A stretch of DNA of 64,000 nucleotides, from contig JAFZQY010000049.1 in NCBI GenBank assembly GCA_017620155.1, positions 1-64,000 on the forward strand, read 5' to 3'. The position numbers were made by a program, and so were the translations under genes. Source of the stretch: Lachnospiraceae bacterium (GTDB taxonomy: Bacteria > Bacillota > Clostridia > Lachnospirales > Lachnospiraceae). Of this stretch, positions 17,401 to 27,605 are shown piece after piece. The notes below the pieces were generated by a model that saw only the letters and a program-made list of their open reading frames with translations, was not told where the DNA came from and did not search any database. The stretch's first letter is position 1, and each line of letters opens with the position of its first letter.

Positions 17401-18908
17401 GACTCGCTGGCGTTCTTCAATACTTCAGCGTCAGAATTCAGAGATTCAACTATGTTATTGACTTCATTGAGAATACTCTGGTTCAGTTCGCTGGAATTAT
17501 AAGTCTCATGTGAATGAGCCGAAACCTCTTCACTGATAGCGCTTATCGTCTGGATGCTGTTTACGATCTCGGTATTGGCCTCATCCAGATCTTCGATGGC
17601 TCTGCTCATATTGGCAGTCTGACGTCCGATCTCTTTTACATTATCGGCTATGGTATTGAAACTTTCGGATGTCTGTGCAGCCGTCTCAGCCTGCCTTGTG
17701 TTGGAATCTATGAGCTTGTGTATGGTATCAACCATAACATCCAGCTGGGATGCGATATTGTTGATCAGTTCCGTAATATCATTTGTCGCATTTGTAGTCT
17801 GATTGGCCAGTCCGGAAATCTCGGATGCAACTACGGCAAACCCTCTTCCGGCCTCTCCCGCTCTTGCTGCTTCGATCGAAGCATTAAGCGAAAGCAGCGA
17901 TGTCTGGGATGCCACATTGGTGATAATATTGGTTATGCTGTTCATCTGTCCGGTGTATTCCTGGAAGCTCTCCAAAGCCGTAGCAACATCGGAACCGGCT
18001 TTCTCGCTGTCAGCAGTCAGTGAATTCAGTTCGGTAATGAATTCACGGCCTTCATTTACTGCGTTATCGGTAAGCGACATGCTTTCCGAGATCGATGCGG
18101 ACGCTTCTTTTACGGAAACTATGTGACGCTGGATATCTTCGGTCTTTACCAGCTGGTTCTGAATAGCTTCAGCCGTCTCGTTATTTCCGCTCGACACCTC
18201 CTGCATCGCATTAAGCGTATTCTCCATGGATGACCGCAGAGTTCCAACCTTGTCATGAACATTCTCTACTCCGTCTGTTATGTCTCCGGAAATCCCGAGG
18301 ACTTTTGACAGGATATTCGATACACGGTTTTTCTCAACATTGAGTCTGTCAGCCCTCATCTGAGAAAACCTGTCATAAGTAAGATTGACGGTGATAAAGA
18401 AAGCTACGCACATGATGATCAGCAAGACCTGTATCTCATATGTCGCTGATTTTTCTGCAAACCCGTATTTTGCTGCATTTATAGCAACATCGATGATATT
18501 CTCTATCGCAGCTCCGGCACCTATGATCATGACAAATCTCTTATTATTGAAGATCATCAGTATAAGAAGCATCGGCATCACATAGGTGAATACCAGATCG
18601 TTATTGGCCGTAAACAGGAAGAATGTATACATCAGCGTGAAACCGATCCCCAATATACGCATTATCGCAAGAGGCGAATCCTGCTGTTGCTTGTATACGA
18701 ACCATGATGCTGCGATCGGCCATGCACATAAGAGCACAACCATTGCAGTATATCCGCCGCTCCTGGCGCCTTTTACGAACTCAAGCAAATAAGCAAGGCA
18801 AAAGATGATATTCAGTATCGTTGCGCATATCGTTCCTCTTTTGTTGGCCAGAGCCAGTTCGGCGTCGAATTCGGTCTCGCTGCCATTTGTGTTGATCATT
18901 TCAGCCAT
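17397..18908 (-). CDS. Methyl-accepting chemotaxis protein with six-helix membrane sensor
   Basis: A 503-residue chemoreceptor. Residues about 26-178 contain some six membrane helices with very short loops instead of the usual periplasmic ligand-binding domain. The cytoplasmic signalling domain follows (about 190-503), with the conserved hairpin tip at 335-362 ([20 protein letters not shown], then [10 protein letters not shown]), where CheA and CheW bind. The absence of a large extracellular domain suggests that it senses membrane state, redox or internal cues. AAAGGGGG lies 5-6 bases before ATG 18908. No other chemotaxis gene is present in the window. Confidence 0.93.
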   Translation of the reverse strand: MAEMINTNGSETEFDAELALANKRGTICATILNIIFCLAYLLEFVKGARSGGYTAMVVLLCAWPIAASWFVYKQQQDSPLAIMRILGIGFTLMYTFFLFTANNDLVFTYVMPMLLILMIFNNKRFVMIIGAGAAIENIIDVAINAAKYGFAEKSATYEIQVLLIIMCVAFFITVNLTYDRFSQMRADRLNVEKNRVSNILSKVLGISGDITDGVENVHDKVGTLRSSMENTLNAMQEVSSGNNETAEAIQNQLVKTEDIQRHIVSVKEASASISESMSLTDNAVNEGREFITELNSLTADSEKAGSDVATALESFQEYTGQMNSITNIITNVASQTSLLSLNASIEAARAGEAGRGFAVVASEISGLANQTTNATNDITELINNIASQLDVMVDTIHKLIDSNTRQAETAAQTSESFNTIADNVKEIGRQTANMSRAIEDLDEANTEIVNSIQTISAISEEVSAHSHETYNSSELNQSILNEVNNIVESLNSDAEVLKNASES

Positions 18909-18996
18909 AATATCCCCCTTTAAGTAGATTATCTTATGTGAATTTCTTTATATAAAAAATATATCATAAAATGACTTCTTTTTTTCAAAAAGAGTA

Positions 18997-19024
18997 TTGT
19001 CTTTTTCACAAAATAGTGTAGATT
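18997..19024 (+). promoter_or_regulatory. Possible promoter of the ABC exporter pair
   Basis: TTGTCT (18997-19002), a 16-base spacer and TAGATT (19019-19024), 31 bases before the start of the first exporter gene. Both hexamers match four of six positions, so support is moderate. Confidence 0.4.
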
Positions 19025-19054
19025 AAACTTAAATCGAGTTTAAGGTTAAACTGT

Positions 19055-20881
19055 ATGTCAAGAGAACACGTAAAGATAAATTATGACAAAAAATCGGAAT
19101 GGCCTTTTGAACTGACCAGGATTCAGTGGCTTTGGTACAACATGAAGGGGCTCAGAGCATTGTATGTGATCGCAATACTCGGAACCCTGGTTTATAATGC
19201 GCTTCAACTTACTGTTCCTTATTTCTCGTCCAGGCTCATCGACACCTTCCTCTCCGGAGAAGACGCTTCTTACAACCTAGCCAACCATCGCGACCACTTC
19301 TATACACTGATCGCGCTCATGGTCGGACTTACTCTCTTCAGGGTCGTGATAGTATATCTGGACTGCATCGCTTATGAAAAAGTATCCCAGGGAGTCCTTT
19401 TCAGGGTTAGAAACATCCTGTATGACAAGATCCAGCGTCAGGACATGAAGTTCTATTCCACATACAGGACCGGAGATCTGATGACCCGAGTGACCGGCGA
19501 CCTTGATGCCGTAAGACACATGATCGCCTGGGTAGTCAGGATGGTTGTCGAGGCTTTCTCGCTTCTCGGGGCCGTTGCTGTCTATTATTTCTATATGAAC
19601 TGGAAAATGGCTCTGTGCCTGCTATCTATCGCTCCTCTCATCTTCTTGATCATATACTTGTTTAAGATCAGAGTCGCTCCGATGCACGCCCTTCTCAGGG
19701 AAAAGCTTGCCGTGATGAACACGATCGCCCAGGAGAATATCTCCGGTAACCGTGTGGTCAAAGCTTTTGCCAAAGAACAGTACGAGATCGAGAAGTTCGA
19801 CGAATGCAATCAGGACTATCGCGATACGAATAAAAAGACTGCTTTTACCTGGCTTACTTTCTTCCCATATATAGAATCGCTCGCAAACCTGCTTCCCGTT
19901 ATACAGCTTCTCGTCGGAGGTCTTTTCCTGATCAAAGGCACGCTCACGATGGGCGAGTATGTCGCATTCAGCGGTCTGACCTGGGCCATTGCCAATCCCA
20001 TGCGCCAGCTCGGAAACATCATGAACGAATTCCAGCGTTTCTCCGCAGCGTCCCGCAAGGTCATGGAGATCTACTATTCCGTACCCGAGATCAAGGACAA
20101 ATGCGATGCGATCCCTCACCCCGACAGGTTTGAAGGTCTGGTCGAGTTCAGGGATGTCACATTTAAATATTCGGACGGCAATCTTCCCGTGCTTAAGCAT
20201 GTATCATTTACCGCGAATCCCGGAGAGACGGTCGCGATCATGGGTGAGACCGGCTGCGGAAAGACATCTCTGATCCATCTGATCCCGAGATTCTATGAGC
20301 CCTTAGAAGGCCGTGTAATGATCGACGGACATGATGTCAGTGCTTATAAGTTAAAAGATTTAAGAAGCAATATCGGCCTTGCCACGCAGGATGTGCTGCT
20401 CTATTCCGATACCATAGACGGCAATATCGCATACGGCGATTCCAACCTGCCCAAAACGGATGTAATACGATATGCGAGAACCTCTGCGGCAGATGATTTC
20501 ATCGCAAAGATGCCCGAAGGCTATGAAACCATAGTCGGAGAACGCGGCGTCGGGTTATCCGGCGGTCAGAAACAGCGTATATCTCTGGCCAGAGCGCTGG
20601 CTGTACAGCCCTCGATCCTGATATTGGACGATACGACTTCGGCGGTAGACTTAGAGACCGAAAAAGAGATACAGCATAACCTTGACGAGCTTCCCTTTAC
20701 CTGTACGAAGATCATCATCGCACAGCGTATATCCACTACCAAGAAAGCCGACAAGATACTCATAATGAATCACGGAGAGATAACCGAGTCCGGTACTCAC
20801 GATGAGCTGATAGCAAAAGGCGGTTATTATGCACAGCTCGTCAAACTGCAGACCGGAGAAAGCGACGGAGAGCAAAGTTAA
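19055..20881 (+). CDS. ABC exporter half-transporter, degenerate-site subunit
   Basis: A 608-residue type IV ABC half-exporter with six membrane helices (about 35-320) fused to an ATPase domain (about 360-600). Walker A is GETGCGKT at 397-404 and the signature is LSGGQ at 501-505. The catalytic glutamate after Walker B is replaced by Asp526 (ILDDTTS) and the switch histidine by Gln557 (IAQRIS). This is the known pattern of the degenerate subunit in heterodimeric exporters such as BmrCD or TM287/288. The partner gene begins two bases after its stop. Substrate is unknown; drug, peptide or lipid export are the family options. Confidence 0.92.
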   Translation: MSREHVKINYDKKSEWPFELTRIQWLWYNMKGLRALYVIAILGTLVYNALQLTVPYFSSRLIDTFLSGEDASYNLANHRDHFYTLIALMVGLTLFRVVIVYLDCIAYEKVSQGVLFRVRNILYDKIQRQDMKFYSTYRTGDLMTRVTGDLDAVRHMIAWVVRMVVEAFSLLGAVAVYYFYMNWKMALCLLSIAPLIFLIIYLFKIRVAPMHALLREKLAVMNTIAQENISGNRVVKAFAKEQYEIEKFDECNQDYRDTNKKTAFTWLTFFPYIESLANLLPVIQLLVGGLFLIKGTLTMGEYVAFSGLTWAIANPMRQLGNIMNEFQRFSAASRKVMEIYYSVPEIKDKCDAIPHPDRFEGLVEFRDVTFKYSDGNLPVLKHVSFTANPGETVAIMGETGCGKTSLIHLIPRFYEPLEGRVMIDGHDVSAYKLKDLRSNIGLATQDVLLYSDTIDGNIAYGDSNLPKTDVIRYARTSAADDFIAKMPEGYETIVGERGVGLSGGQKQRISLARALAVQPSILILDDTTSAVDLETEKEIQHNLDELPFTCTKIIIAQRISTTKKADKILIMNHGEITESGTHDELIAKGGYYAQLVKLQTGESDGEQS

Positions 20882-20883
20882 AG

Positions 20884-22662
20884 ATGGCACGAAATACCTA
20901 TAAAGAAGACGAGCTCTTAGAAGAGCCGTTTGACATAAAGCACCTGCTTCGTGCATGGGTATACATCAAACACTATTCAGGCCCCATGGTACTGGCTCTG
21001 GTTCTGTCTGCCATCGGAGGCGCTGCCGCTCTCGTATCTCCGATAATAGTCGAAAAAGCTCTTGATGAGGCAATACCCGTCGGCAATGTGCGCATGCTCA
21101 TCATTCTTGTTATCTGGATGGTAGTATTTTATCTGTTAAGCATCATTTTCTTCACGATCAGATCACGCATAATGATCAATGTGAGTCAGAATATCATCTA
21201 CAATATCCGCAACGATGTGTTTGGGCACCTGCAGGCTCTGCCGTTCCAGTACTATGACACCAGGCCGCACGGAAAGATCCTGATAAGAGTCGTTAACTAT
21301 GTAAACTCCGTATCGGATATGCTCTCCAACGGTCTGATCAACGTGATCCTGGAGATCTTGAACCTCATATTCATAATCATCTTCATGTTCATCGTGGATG
21401 TTAAGCTGTCTCTTGTCGTAATGGCCGGAGTACCCATCCTTATGGTGTTCATGTTCTGGATCAAGAATAAGCAGCGCAAGGCATGGCAACAGGTATCAAA
21501 CAAAAACTCCAACTTAAACGCCTATCTCCAGGAGAACATAGTCGGTGCCCGCATCACACAGATTTTTGCCAGAGAAGACGAAAATGCAGAGATATTCGAA
21601 GGCTTATCCGACAGATGCCGTAAGACATGGATGCGCGCCATCGAATACAGTACGCTCGTATGGCCCGGGATCGATACCATATCAGTCTTTGTCAGAGCCG
21701 CCATATTCATCACCGGTATTCTGATATTCGGCCAGGGCAATACATCCCTGGGCGTGATCGTTGCCATCTCAAGCTATGCTTCCAGATTCTGGCAGCCTAT
21801 CATGAACCTCGGTAACATATTCAACAACTTCATCAACAATATCGCTTATCTTGAGAGGATATTCGAGACCATAGACGAGCCTGTTGAGGTCCGTGACGCC
21901 GATGATGCATATGATCTGCCCGCCATATCGGGAAGCGTAGTTTTCGATCATGTCTCTTTCTCATATGAAGAAGGAAAAGAGATACTGCACGATGTTTCAT
22001 TCACGGTAGAACCCGGTGAAAGCATCGCTCTGGTAGGGCCTACCGGTGCGGGCAAGAGTACCATAGTAAGCCTGATCTCACGCTTCTATAATCTCGATAA
22101 GGGCCGCATCCTGATAGACGGACACGACATATCCAAGGTAACCCTTCATTCGCTCCGCTCCCAGATGGGCATCATGCTTCAGGACAGCTTCATCTTCTCG
22201 GGGACCATAGAGGACAACATCAGATACGGTAAGCTCGATGCCACGCACGAAGAGATCGTCAATGCAAGCAGACTGGTATGTGCAGATGATTTCATTTCCG
22301 GCACGCAGGACGGTTACCGATCCGAGGTAAAAGAGCGAGGTTCGCTCCTTTCTCAGGGACAGAAACAGCTCATATCATTTGCACGTACTCTTCTTTCGGA
22401 TCCTGCGATCCTGGTTCTGGACGAAGCCACATCAAGCATAGATGTCCAGACGGAAAAAGCCCTCCAACAGGGTTTAAACGCCATGATGAAGGGCCGTACG
22501 AGTTTCGTTATTGCTCACCGTCTTTCAACGATAACGGGATGTGACAAGATCATGTATATAGATGCCGGTGGCATAGTCGAATGCGGTTCACATGATGAAC
22601 TGATGGCTAAGCGCGGCCTGTATTACAAGCTCTATACCGCTCAGATCGAAGATACGATCTGA
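20884..22662 (+). CDS. ABC exporter half-transporter, consensus-site subunit
   Basis: A 592-residue half-exporter with an N-terminal six-helix membrane domain and a C-terminal ATPase. It carries GPTGAGKST as Walker A, LSQGQ as the signature, the intact catalytic Glu in VLDEATSS and the switch His in IAHRLST. It is therefore the hydrolytically competent partner of the gene that ends two bases before it. Substrate cannot be inferred. It converges with the GH2 gene, whose stop is 26 bases away, without a clear terminator. Confidence 0.92.
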   Translation: MARNTYKEDELLEEPFDIKHLLRAWVYIKHYSGPMVLALVLSAIGGAAALVSPIIVEKALDEAIPVGNVRMLIILVIWMVVFYLLSIIFFTIRSRIMINVSQNIIYNIRNDVFGHLQALPFQYYDTRPHGKILIRVVNYVNSVSDMLSNGLINVILEILNLIFIIIFMFIVDVKLSLVVMAGVPILMVFMFWIKNKQRKAWQQVSNKNSNLNAYLQENIVGARITQIFAREDENAEIFEGLSDRCRKTWMRAIEYSTLVWPGIDTISVFVRAAIFITGILIFGQGNTSLGVIVAISSYASRFWQPIMNLGNIFNNFINNIAYLERIFETIDEPVEVRDADDAYDLPAISGSVVFDHVSFSYEEGKEILHDVSFTVEPGESIALVGPTGAGKSTIVSLISRFYNLDKGRILIDGHDISKVTLHSLRSQMGIMLQDSFIFSGTIEDNIRYGKLDATHEEIVNASRLVCADDFISGTQDGYRSEVKERGSLLSQGQKQLISFARTLLSDPAILVLDEATSSIDVQTEKALQQGLNAMMKGRTSFVIAHRLSTITGCDKIMYIDAGGIVECGSHDELMAKRGLYYKLYTAQIEDTI

Positions 22663-22688
22663 CTGATACGTCACATAGAGTCTGACGA

Positions 22689-25600
22689 TCATTCAAATCT
22701 GAATGATTCAAAATCAAAGTTTGATCCGGGCATAAACACAAATGATACGTTCCATTCTCCGGTGATATGAGGCAGCGCAAATCTCTGCAGAGTCATGTCA
22801 TCGGAATGGACGAATTCGCATACTTCCTTGATCGATTCTTCTCCCCGGAAAAATCTCACATGAACAGGATTGGTCTCATTGGGAGTCCGTCCTTTTATCT
22901 CAACACAGTCTATCCCGGCATCCCCGAAATCCATGTTCTTAAACTCCAGCGAAACATTGTTTCCAATATGCTCAACCATAGTTTCGGCCCGCTCAAAATC
23001 ATCTCCGTATATGGCATCCGCATCTGTAGCAGGAAGACATTTGCGCGCTTTATCGGCCTTTCCGAACACAAAGCCTTTTACATGAACCTTCCGGTCAAAT
23101 TCAAAACTTATGGATGTGATCCCGTTAACAAGATGATCAAGCTCCCAGGTATCTTCAATAAAGACTGCCCATTGTCTCGGTTTGGAATAGACAGTATCAA
23201 GAAGGAGCTGTTCATCCCCGCTTCCGGGTATGCCCTTCCAGACTTTGAGCGGAACATCATCGGAATCGAGTGCAAATATCGGTATCGTTATCCGGTCAGC
23301 ACCGCAGGAGCCGAAATCAAGATCATCAAATACGACAATCGTGCGTTCTCCTCTGGCTGTTGCAAACCCCTTCTCATTGCCGCTTCCAACTTCACCTATC
23401 GAGGATGAATAAGTGCTACCCGCAACGAACTGATAAGGATCTCTGTATGCAAGACCGCACCCTGTTACATCGAATTCAATGTCAGAGATAACTCTTACCT
23501 TCTGCCCCTCTCCGCCGGCGGTCGCACGGAGTCTGAAATGACCGTCACCCTTGGCCGTGACGGTGATAATATCGTCTTCACCAGGCTTATGTTCTACATC
23601 TATCTGAGCCAGATGCGAGGTTATGCCCATATCATCCGTGATGCGATACGATACAAGGCTGCCATCTTCCTCACCGGCCTGTTTGGCCACTGATACAGCA
23701 TCCCGAATCGCTCCCGCCGGCTCGATATGCGCCGTCACATGCACGGATCTGTGCTCAGGACTTAAGATGCGTTCTTCCGGACACGAAAGCGTGATCCTTC
23801 TGATGTCCGGTTTTTCGCGGACGATAGCCGCTGTCACCTCTGTTTGCCCCTCTCCGGTCACTTCCACTGACGCAAGAAGCTTACCGTTAAAGAGTCTCCT
23901 GTTATCAACACGGTATCCGTCCGGATCGGCGCTGTCGCCGTTATCGAGGCCTATAAGCCGTCCGTCGCCCGATACAATAACGCGCACTCTGTCGCATGCA
24001 TTCTCGACAGGATTACCGTCAGCATCTATCGCACTTATTTCGTAGAACCGGATATTCTGAGGCTCAGCCGTTGAAGCATACTCGTATTCCTTTGTCGCGA
24101 GTTTTTCGGTATTGCCGAAGCTGCGCCTTACGCACCTTTCAGCCGGTTCATCTGCCCCTATCTCAGAATACGCAAGAGCTTCTATACTGCCTTTTTCATA
24201 GGGAACCTGATAATCGGCTATGATATGATGTCCGCTTCCGGGGTCATGATCAAGAATTTGTCTACCAAGGCTCTTACCGTTTACGATCAGCTCAACCTCA
24301 GGAAGATTGGACACTACTCTCACATCAACGATCTGACCGGGATTAAAATCCCAGTACGGGAAGACATGAACAAAAGGTTCTTTCTCCGGACTTACCCATG
24401 CAGACTTCCATACATAATACGAATCCTTGGGAAAACCTGCCGTATCGATCTGTCCGAAATAACAGCTCCTTGTCTTGTATGGCGTCGGCTCACCGATATA
24501 GTCAAATCCCGACCATAGGAACTGTCCCAGTGAATATGGGGTATCCCTGTCTATGCATACACAGGCTTCATAGCTCTTCGCAGACCAGCTGGTCGTGGAA
24601 TTACCCAGTGCCGAGCACTGCTCATCCTCCTCACCGAGTGAATTGGCAGAAAGCGGCAGATGATATATGCCTCTGCTCTGCGTGATCGATGAAGTTTCGC
24701 TTCCGTATATGATCCAGTCGGGGTGATCAGCATGATGCTCCTCATAACATGTTTCACCATAGTTATATCCCGCAACTTTCAGTATATCGGCACACTTCTG
24801 CGCGTTCTCCCAGGGCATGAAATTGGATCCCTGCGTAATATATCCGTTTGCGCGATAATCAAAGCAGGCGACCAGGTTCATCAGGTGCGCGGTCATCTCC
24901 TGACCTTCTTTTTCATAATTGTGGATGTCAGCTATCTCATTGCCGATGCTCCACATGATGACGCATGTGTGGTTCCTGTCTCTCTTAACCCAGCTTGCGA
25001 CATCCTTTTCGTGCCACTCATCAAAGAATCTCGCGTAATCAAATTCCGTCTTCGGATGGTTCCACATATCAAATGCTTCGGATATGTAAAGGATGCCCAT
25101 CTCGTCGCACAGATCAAGAAGCCCGGGAGCCATCATATTATGAGTTCCTCTGATGGCATTAGCGCCCATCGTCTTTAAAATCTCGATCTTACGGCGCATT
25201 GCCGATATGTTAAACTCCGCGCCCAGTACTCCGAGATCATGATGCTCGCATACGCCGTTCAGTTTCATATTACGGCCGTTTAAGAACATGCCTTCCTGAG
25301 GATCAAAACGCACATTCCTGAAACCTATACGGTTCGTGATTCTCTGAACTTCATCACCGGATCCGTCAGTCAGTACAGTATCTACCCTGTACAGATAAGG
25401 ATCTTCTATATCCCACCTGTGCGGGTTTCTTACAAGATATACCTCTGTCTGAAAAGGTACTTCGCGCACATCCTCTTCTTTCGGGACATATATGTATGTA
25501 TTTTCCGAAGCTTCGGCAGGAATCAGTTCGACCTCTGCGCCGGCAGCATCAGACAGCCTGTTAACGACTTTCAGCGCAGCAACAGCATCCTTTGATTCAG

Positions 25601-26171
25601 CAGCATTATTCGCGCTCCGGTTTACATAACTGCGGTTACAATCGCACAGATATGTATCTACATACAGCAGATAACCCTCGTCGCATTCTTCAGTATGTAT
25701 GTATACGCCGTTCTCCGGAATATATTCTTCAGGATATTCAGCAAACCATACATCCCTGTATATGCCGGCACCTGAATACCATCTGGAATTGGGAGACTTA
25801 AAGTTCACGGCTACCATCAGTTCATTTTCGCCGTCAATGAGCTTATCATCAGGAAGATTCAGGACATACTGCGAATAACCGTACTTCCATTCACCGATCT
25901 TTTCTCCGTTCAGGAAGTACGTCGAATCCATATATACCCCGTCGAATATGACGGATATATTTCTGTATCCCGAAGCAGACGCCTGCCCGATCTCATTCTT
26001 ATCTATGACGAATCTTTTCCTGTATCTGCCGTATCCGTCACGATACAGATCCGTCGTATCATATATGAGCCAGTCATGCGGAATCCGCACGCTTACCCAC
26101 TCATCATTCTTCAATTCATCGGGAAAATCATTCAAGTTAAATTCCCATTCACCATTCCAGAGTTCTTTCAT
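22689..26171 (-). CDS. Large cytoplasmic glycoside hydrolase family 2 enzyme (beta-galactosidase-like)
   Basis: A 1160-residue GH2 protein. The order is sugar-binding jelly roll (about 1-150), immunoglobulin-like domain (about 155-285), TIM barrel (about 290-590) with acid/base Glu412 in SIGNEI and nucleophile Glu492 in YGSETSS, further beta-sandwich domains with a DUF4982-like segment (about 600-700), and a C-terminal part with two similar beta-sandwich modules that may bind carbohydrate (about 890-1160). No signal peptide is present, so it acts on imported oligosaccharides, probably beta-galactosides. Start ATG 26171 is preferred over an in-frame GTG at 26198, because AGGTGA lies just upstream of 26171 and the GTG lies inside a terminator hairpin. 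No promoter fits in the 12 bases after that terminator. Confidence 0.88.
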   Translation of the reverse strand: MKELWNGEWEFNLNDFPDELKNDEWVSVRIPHDWLIYDTTDLYRDGYGRYRKRFVIDKNEIGQASASGYRNISVIFDGVYMDSTYFLNGEKIGEWKYGYSQYVLNLPDDKLIDGENELMVAVNFKSPNSRWYSGAGIYRDVWFAEYPEEYIPENGVYIHTEECDEGYLLYVDTYLCDCNRSYVNRSANNAAESKDAVAALKVVNRLSDAAGAEVELIPAEASENTYIYVPKEEDVREVPFQTEVYLVRNPHRWDIEDPYLYRVDTVLTDGSGDEVQRITNRIGFRNVRFDPQEGMFLNGRNMKLNGVCEHHDLGVLGAEFNISAMRRKIEILKTMGANAIRGTHNMMAPGLLDLCDEMGILYISEAFDMWNHPKTEFDYARFFDEWHEKDVASWVKRDRNHTCVIMWSIGNEIADIHNYEKEGQEMTAHLMNLVACFDYRANGYITQGSNFMPWENAQKCADILKVAGYNYGETCYEEHHADHPDWIIYGSETSSITQSRGIYHLPLSANSLGEEDEQCSALGNSTTSWSAKSYEACVCIDRDTPYSLGQFLWSGFDYIGEPTPYKTRSCYFGQIDTAGFPKDSYYVWKSAWVSPEKEPFVHVFPYWDFNPGQIVDVRVVSNLPEVELIVNGKSLGRQILDHDPGSGHHIIADYQVPYEKGSIEALAYSEIGADEPAERCVRRSFGNTEKLATKEYEYASTAEPQNIRFYEISAIDADGNPVENACDRVRVIVSGDGRLIGLDNGDSADPDGYRVDNRRLFNGKLLASVEVTGEGQTEVTAAIVREKPDIRRITLSCPEERILSPEHRSVHVTAHIEPAGAIRDAVSVAKQAGEEDGSLVSYRITDDMGITSHLAQIDVEHKPGEDDIITVTAKGDGHFRLRATAGGEGQKVRVISDIEFDVTGCGLAYRDPYQFVAGSTYSSSIGEVGSGNEKGFATARGERTIVVFDDLDFGSCGADRITIPIFALDSDDVPLKVWKGIPGSGDEQLLLDTVYSKPRQWAVFIEDTWELDHLVNGITSISFEFDRKVHVKGFVFGKADKARKCLPATDADAIYGDDFERAETMVEHIGNNVSLEFKNMDFGDAGIDCVEIKGRTPNETNPVHVRFFRGEESIKEVCEFVHSDDMTLQRFALPHITGEWNVSFVFMPGSNFDFESFRFE

Positions 26172-26183
26172 ATTATCACCTTG

Positions 26184-26216
26184 AAAAAAGGCTCGCACTA
26201 AAATGTGCGAGCCTTT
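26184..26216 (-). terminator. Terminator hairpin between the purine permease and the GH2 gene
   Basis: A perfect 12-bp stem: minus-strand AAAGGCTCGCAC (26216-26205), a 6-base loop, GTGCGAGCCTTT (26198-26187), then a run of U to 26184. The run ends only 12 bases before the GH2 start codon and next to its ribosome site. Confidence 0.92.
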
Positions 26217-26228
26217 GAAAAGCTCCTT

Positions 26229-27569
26229 TTACAGGAATACATACTTCAGCACGAACAGTACTGCGAGTACATACATGAGCGGGCTGACCTTCTTTGCCTT
26301 GCCGCAGCATACGTTGATGACAACATAAGAGATGATACCAACTGCGATACCGTCTGAGATGCTGTAAAGAATGGGCATAGCAACGAGTGCAAGGTAAGCG
26401 GGAACTGCTTCTGTAAGATCCTTGAAATCGATCTCTGCCACTGCTGTGATCATAAGGAATCCTACGAAGATCAGAGCGGGTGCAGTCGCAAATCCGGGGA
26501 TTGCGATGAAGATGGGTGACAGGAAGATCGCGATCAGGAACATAAGACCTGTAACGATAGCTGTAAGTCCTGTACGTCCGCCTTCGGAAACACCTGCAGA
26601 GCTCTCTACGAAGGTTGTGGTTGTGGAAGTACCGAGTACGGCACCTGCTGATGTAGCTACGGCGTCTGCAAGGAGTGCCTGCTTGATGCGGGGCAGCTTG
26701 CCGTCTTTGTCGAGCATGTCAGCTTTATTCGCACATCCGATGAGTGTTCCGATGGTATCGAATACATCTACGAACAGGAATGAGAACATGATTACGATGA
26801 AATCAAGTACCTTGAAGTTTGCAAAAGCTTCGCTTGAGAAGCACTGTGCAAATGTGAGACCGAGTGCGCCGATATTGAAGTTGCTCCACTGAGGAAGAAC
26901 CGATGCGCCGGTATAGAGGCCTGTAAGTTCACAGATGATTCCGAGTACCCATGTAATGAGCACACCGATAAGGATTGAACCCTTAACGTTCTTATAGTGC
27001 AGGATCGCGATGATAAATGTACCGATGATAGCAAGGAGTGCGCAGATACCTACATTGGTGAAGTCTTCCTTGAAGCTTACCAGGGTAACAAGCGTAGCAT
27101 CGCTGTTAACAACGATAGAACCGTTCTGGAGACCGATGAAAGCTACGAACAGACCGATACCTACAGATACGCCCTTTTTAAGGGTAAGAGGGATGGCATT
27201 GAAGATAGCCTCACGGACATTGGTCACTGACAGGATCACGAAGATGATACCCTCTACAAATACTGCAAAGAGTGCGAACTGCCAGGAGTATCCCATAGCA
27301 CCGCATACGGTATATGCGAAGTATGCGTTAAGTCCCAGACCGGGAGCAAGTGCAAAAGGATAGTTTGCAAGAAGCGCCATGCACACGGTACCGATAAAGG
27401 CAGCGAGTGCGGTAGCCATGAGAATGGCTTGGGGGTCCATGCCGCTGGCAGACAGGATCGCAGGATTGACTGCGAGGATGTACGCCATCGTCATGAACGT
27501 GGTGAGACCGGCTATGACTTCAGTTTTGACGTTCGTGCCGTTCTCTTTGAGTTTGAAAAAGTTTTCCAT
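26229..27569 (-). CDS. NCS2-family purine permease (guanine/hypoxanthine/adenine type)
   Basis: A 446-residue polytopic permease of the COG2252 (PbuG/AzgA-like) group, with about 12-14 membrane segments. Family marks include EVIAGLTTFMTMAYILAVNP at the N-terminus, LGLNAYFAYTVC, and GTSTTTTFVESSAGVSEGGRTG in the second half. It imports purine bases by proton symport, and it lies 36 bases after apt, which converts adenine to AMP, so the pair forms a salvage unit. No purine riboswitch precedes it: the 36-base gap holds only a ribosome site, AAGGAGG. A strong terminator follows. Confidence 0.92.
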   Translation of the reverse strand: MENFFKLKENGTNVKTEVIAGLTTFMTMAYILAVNPAILSASGMDPQAILMATALAAFIGTVCMALLANYPFALAPGLGLNAYFAYTVCGAMGYSWQFALFAVFVEGIIFVILSVTNVREAIFNAIPLTLKKGVSVGIGLFVAFIGLQNGSIVVNSDATLVTLVSFKEDFTNVGICALLAIIGTFIIAILHYKNVKGSILIGVLITWVLGIICELTGLYTGASVLPQWSNFNIGALGLTFAQCFSSEAFANFKVLDFIVIMFSFLFVDVFDTIGTLIGCANKADMLDKDGKLPRIKQALLADAVATSAGAVLGTSTTTTFVESSAGVSEGGRTGLTAIVTGLMFLIAIFLSPIFIAIPGFATAPALIFVGFLMITAVAEIDFKDLTEAVPAYLALVAMPILYSISDGIAVGIISYVVINVCCGKAKKVSPLMYVLAVLFVLKYVFL

Positions 27570-27605
27570 GTTAACCTCCTTAAATAAGAACGCATCATGA
27601 GTGCG

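Noticed and set aside
18909..19000. Possible SigD-type promoter for the chemoreceptor
   Set aside because: TAAA and a GATAA-like element exist, but the spacing does not fit the TAAA-N15-GCCGATAA pattern.
27570..27605. Possible purine riboswitch before the purine permease
   Set aside because: The gap is only 36 bases and holds just a ribosome site; no aptamer of that size fits.
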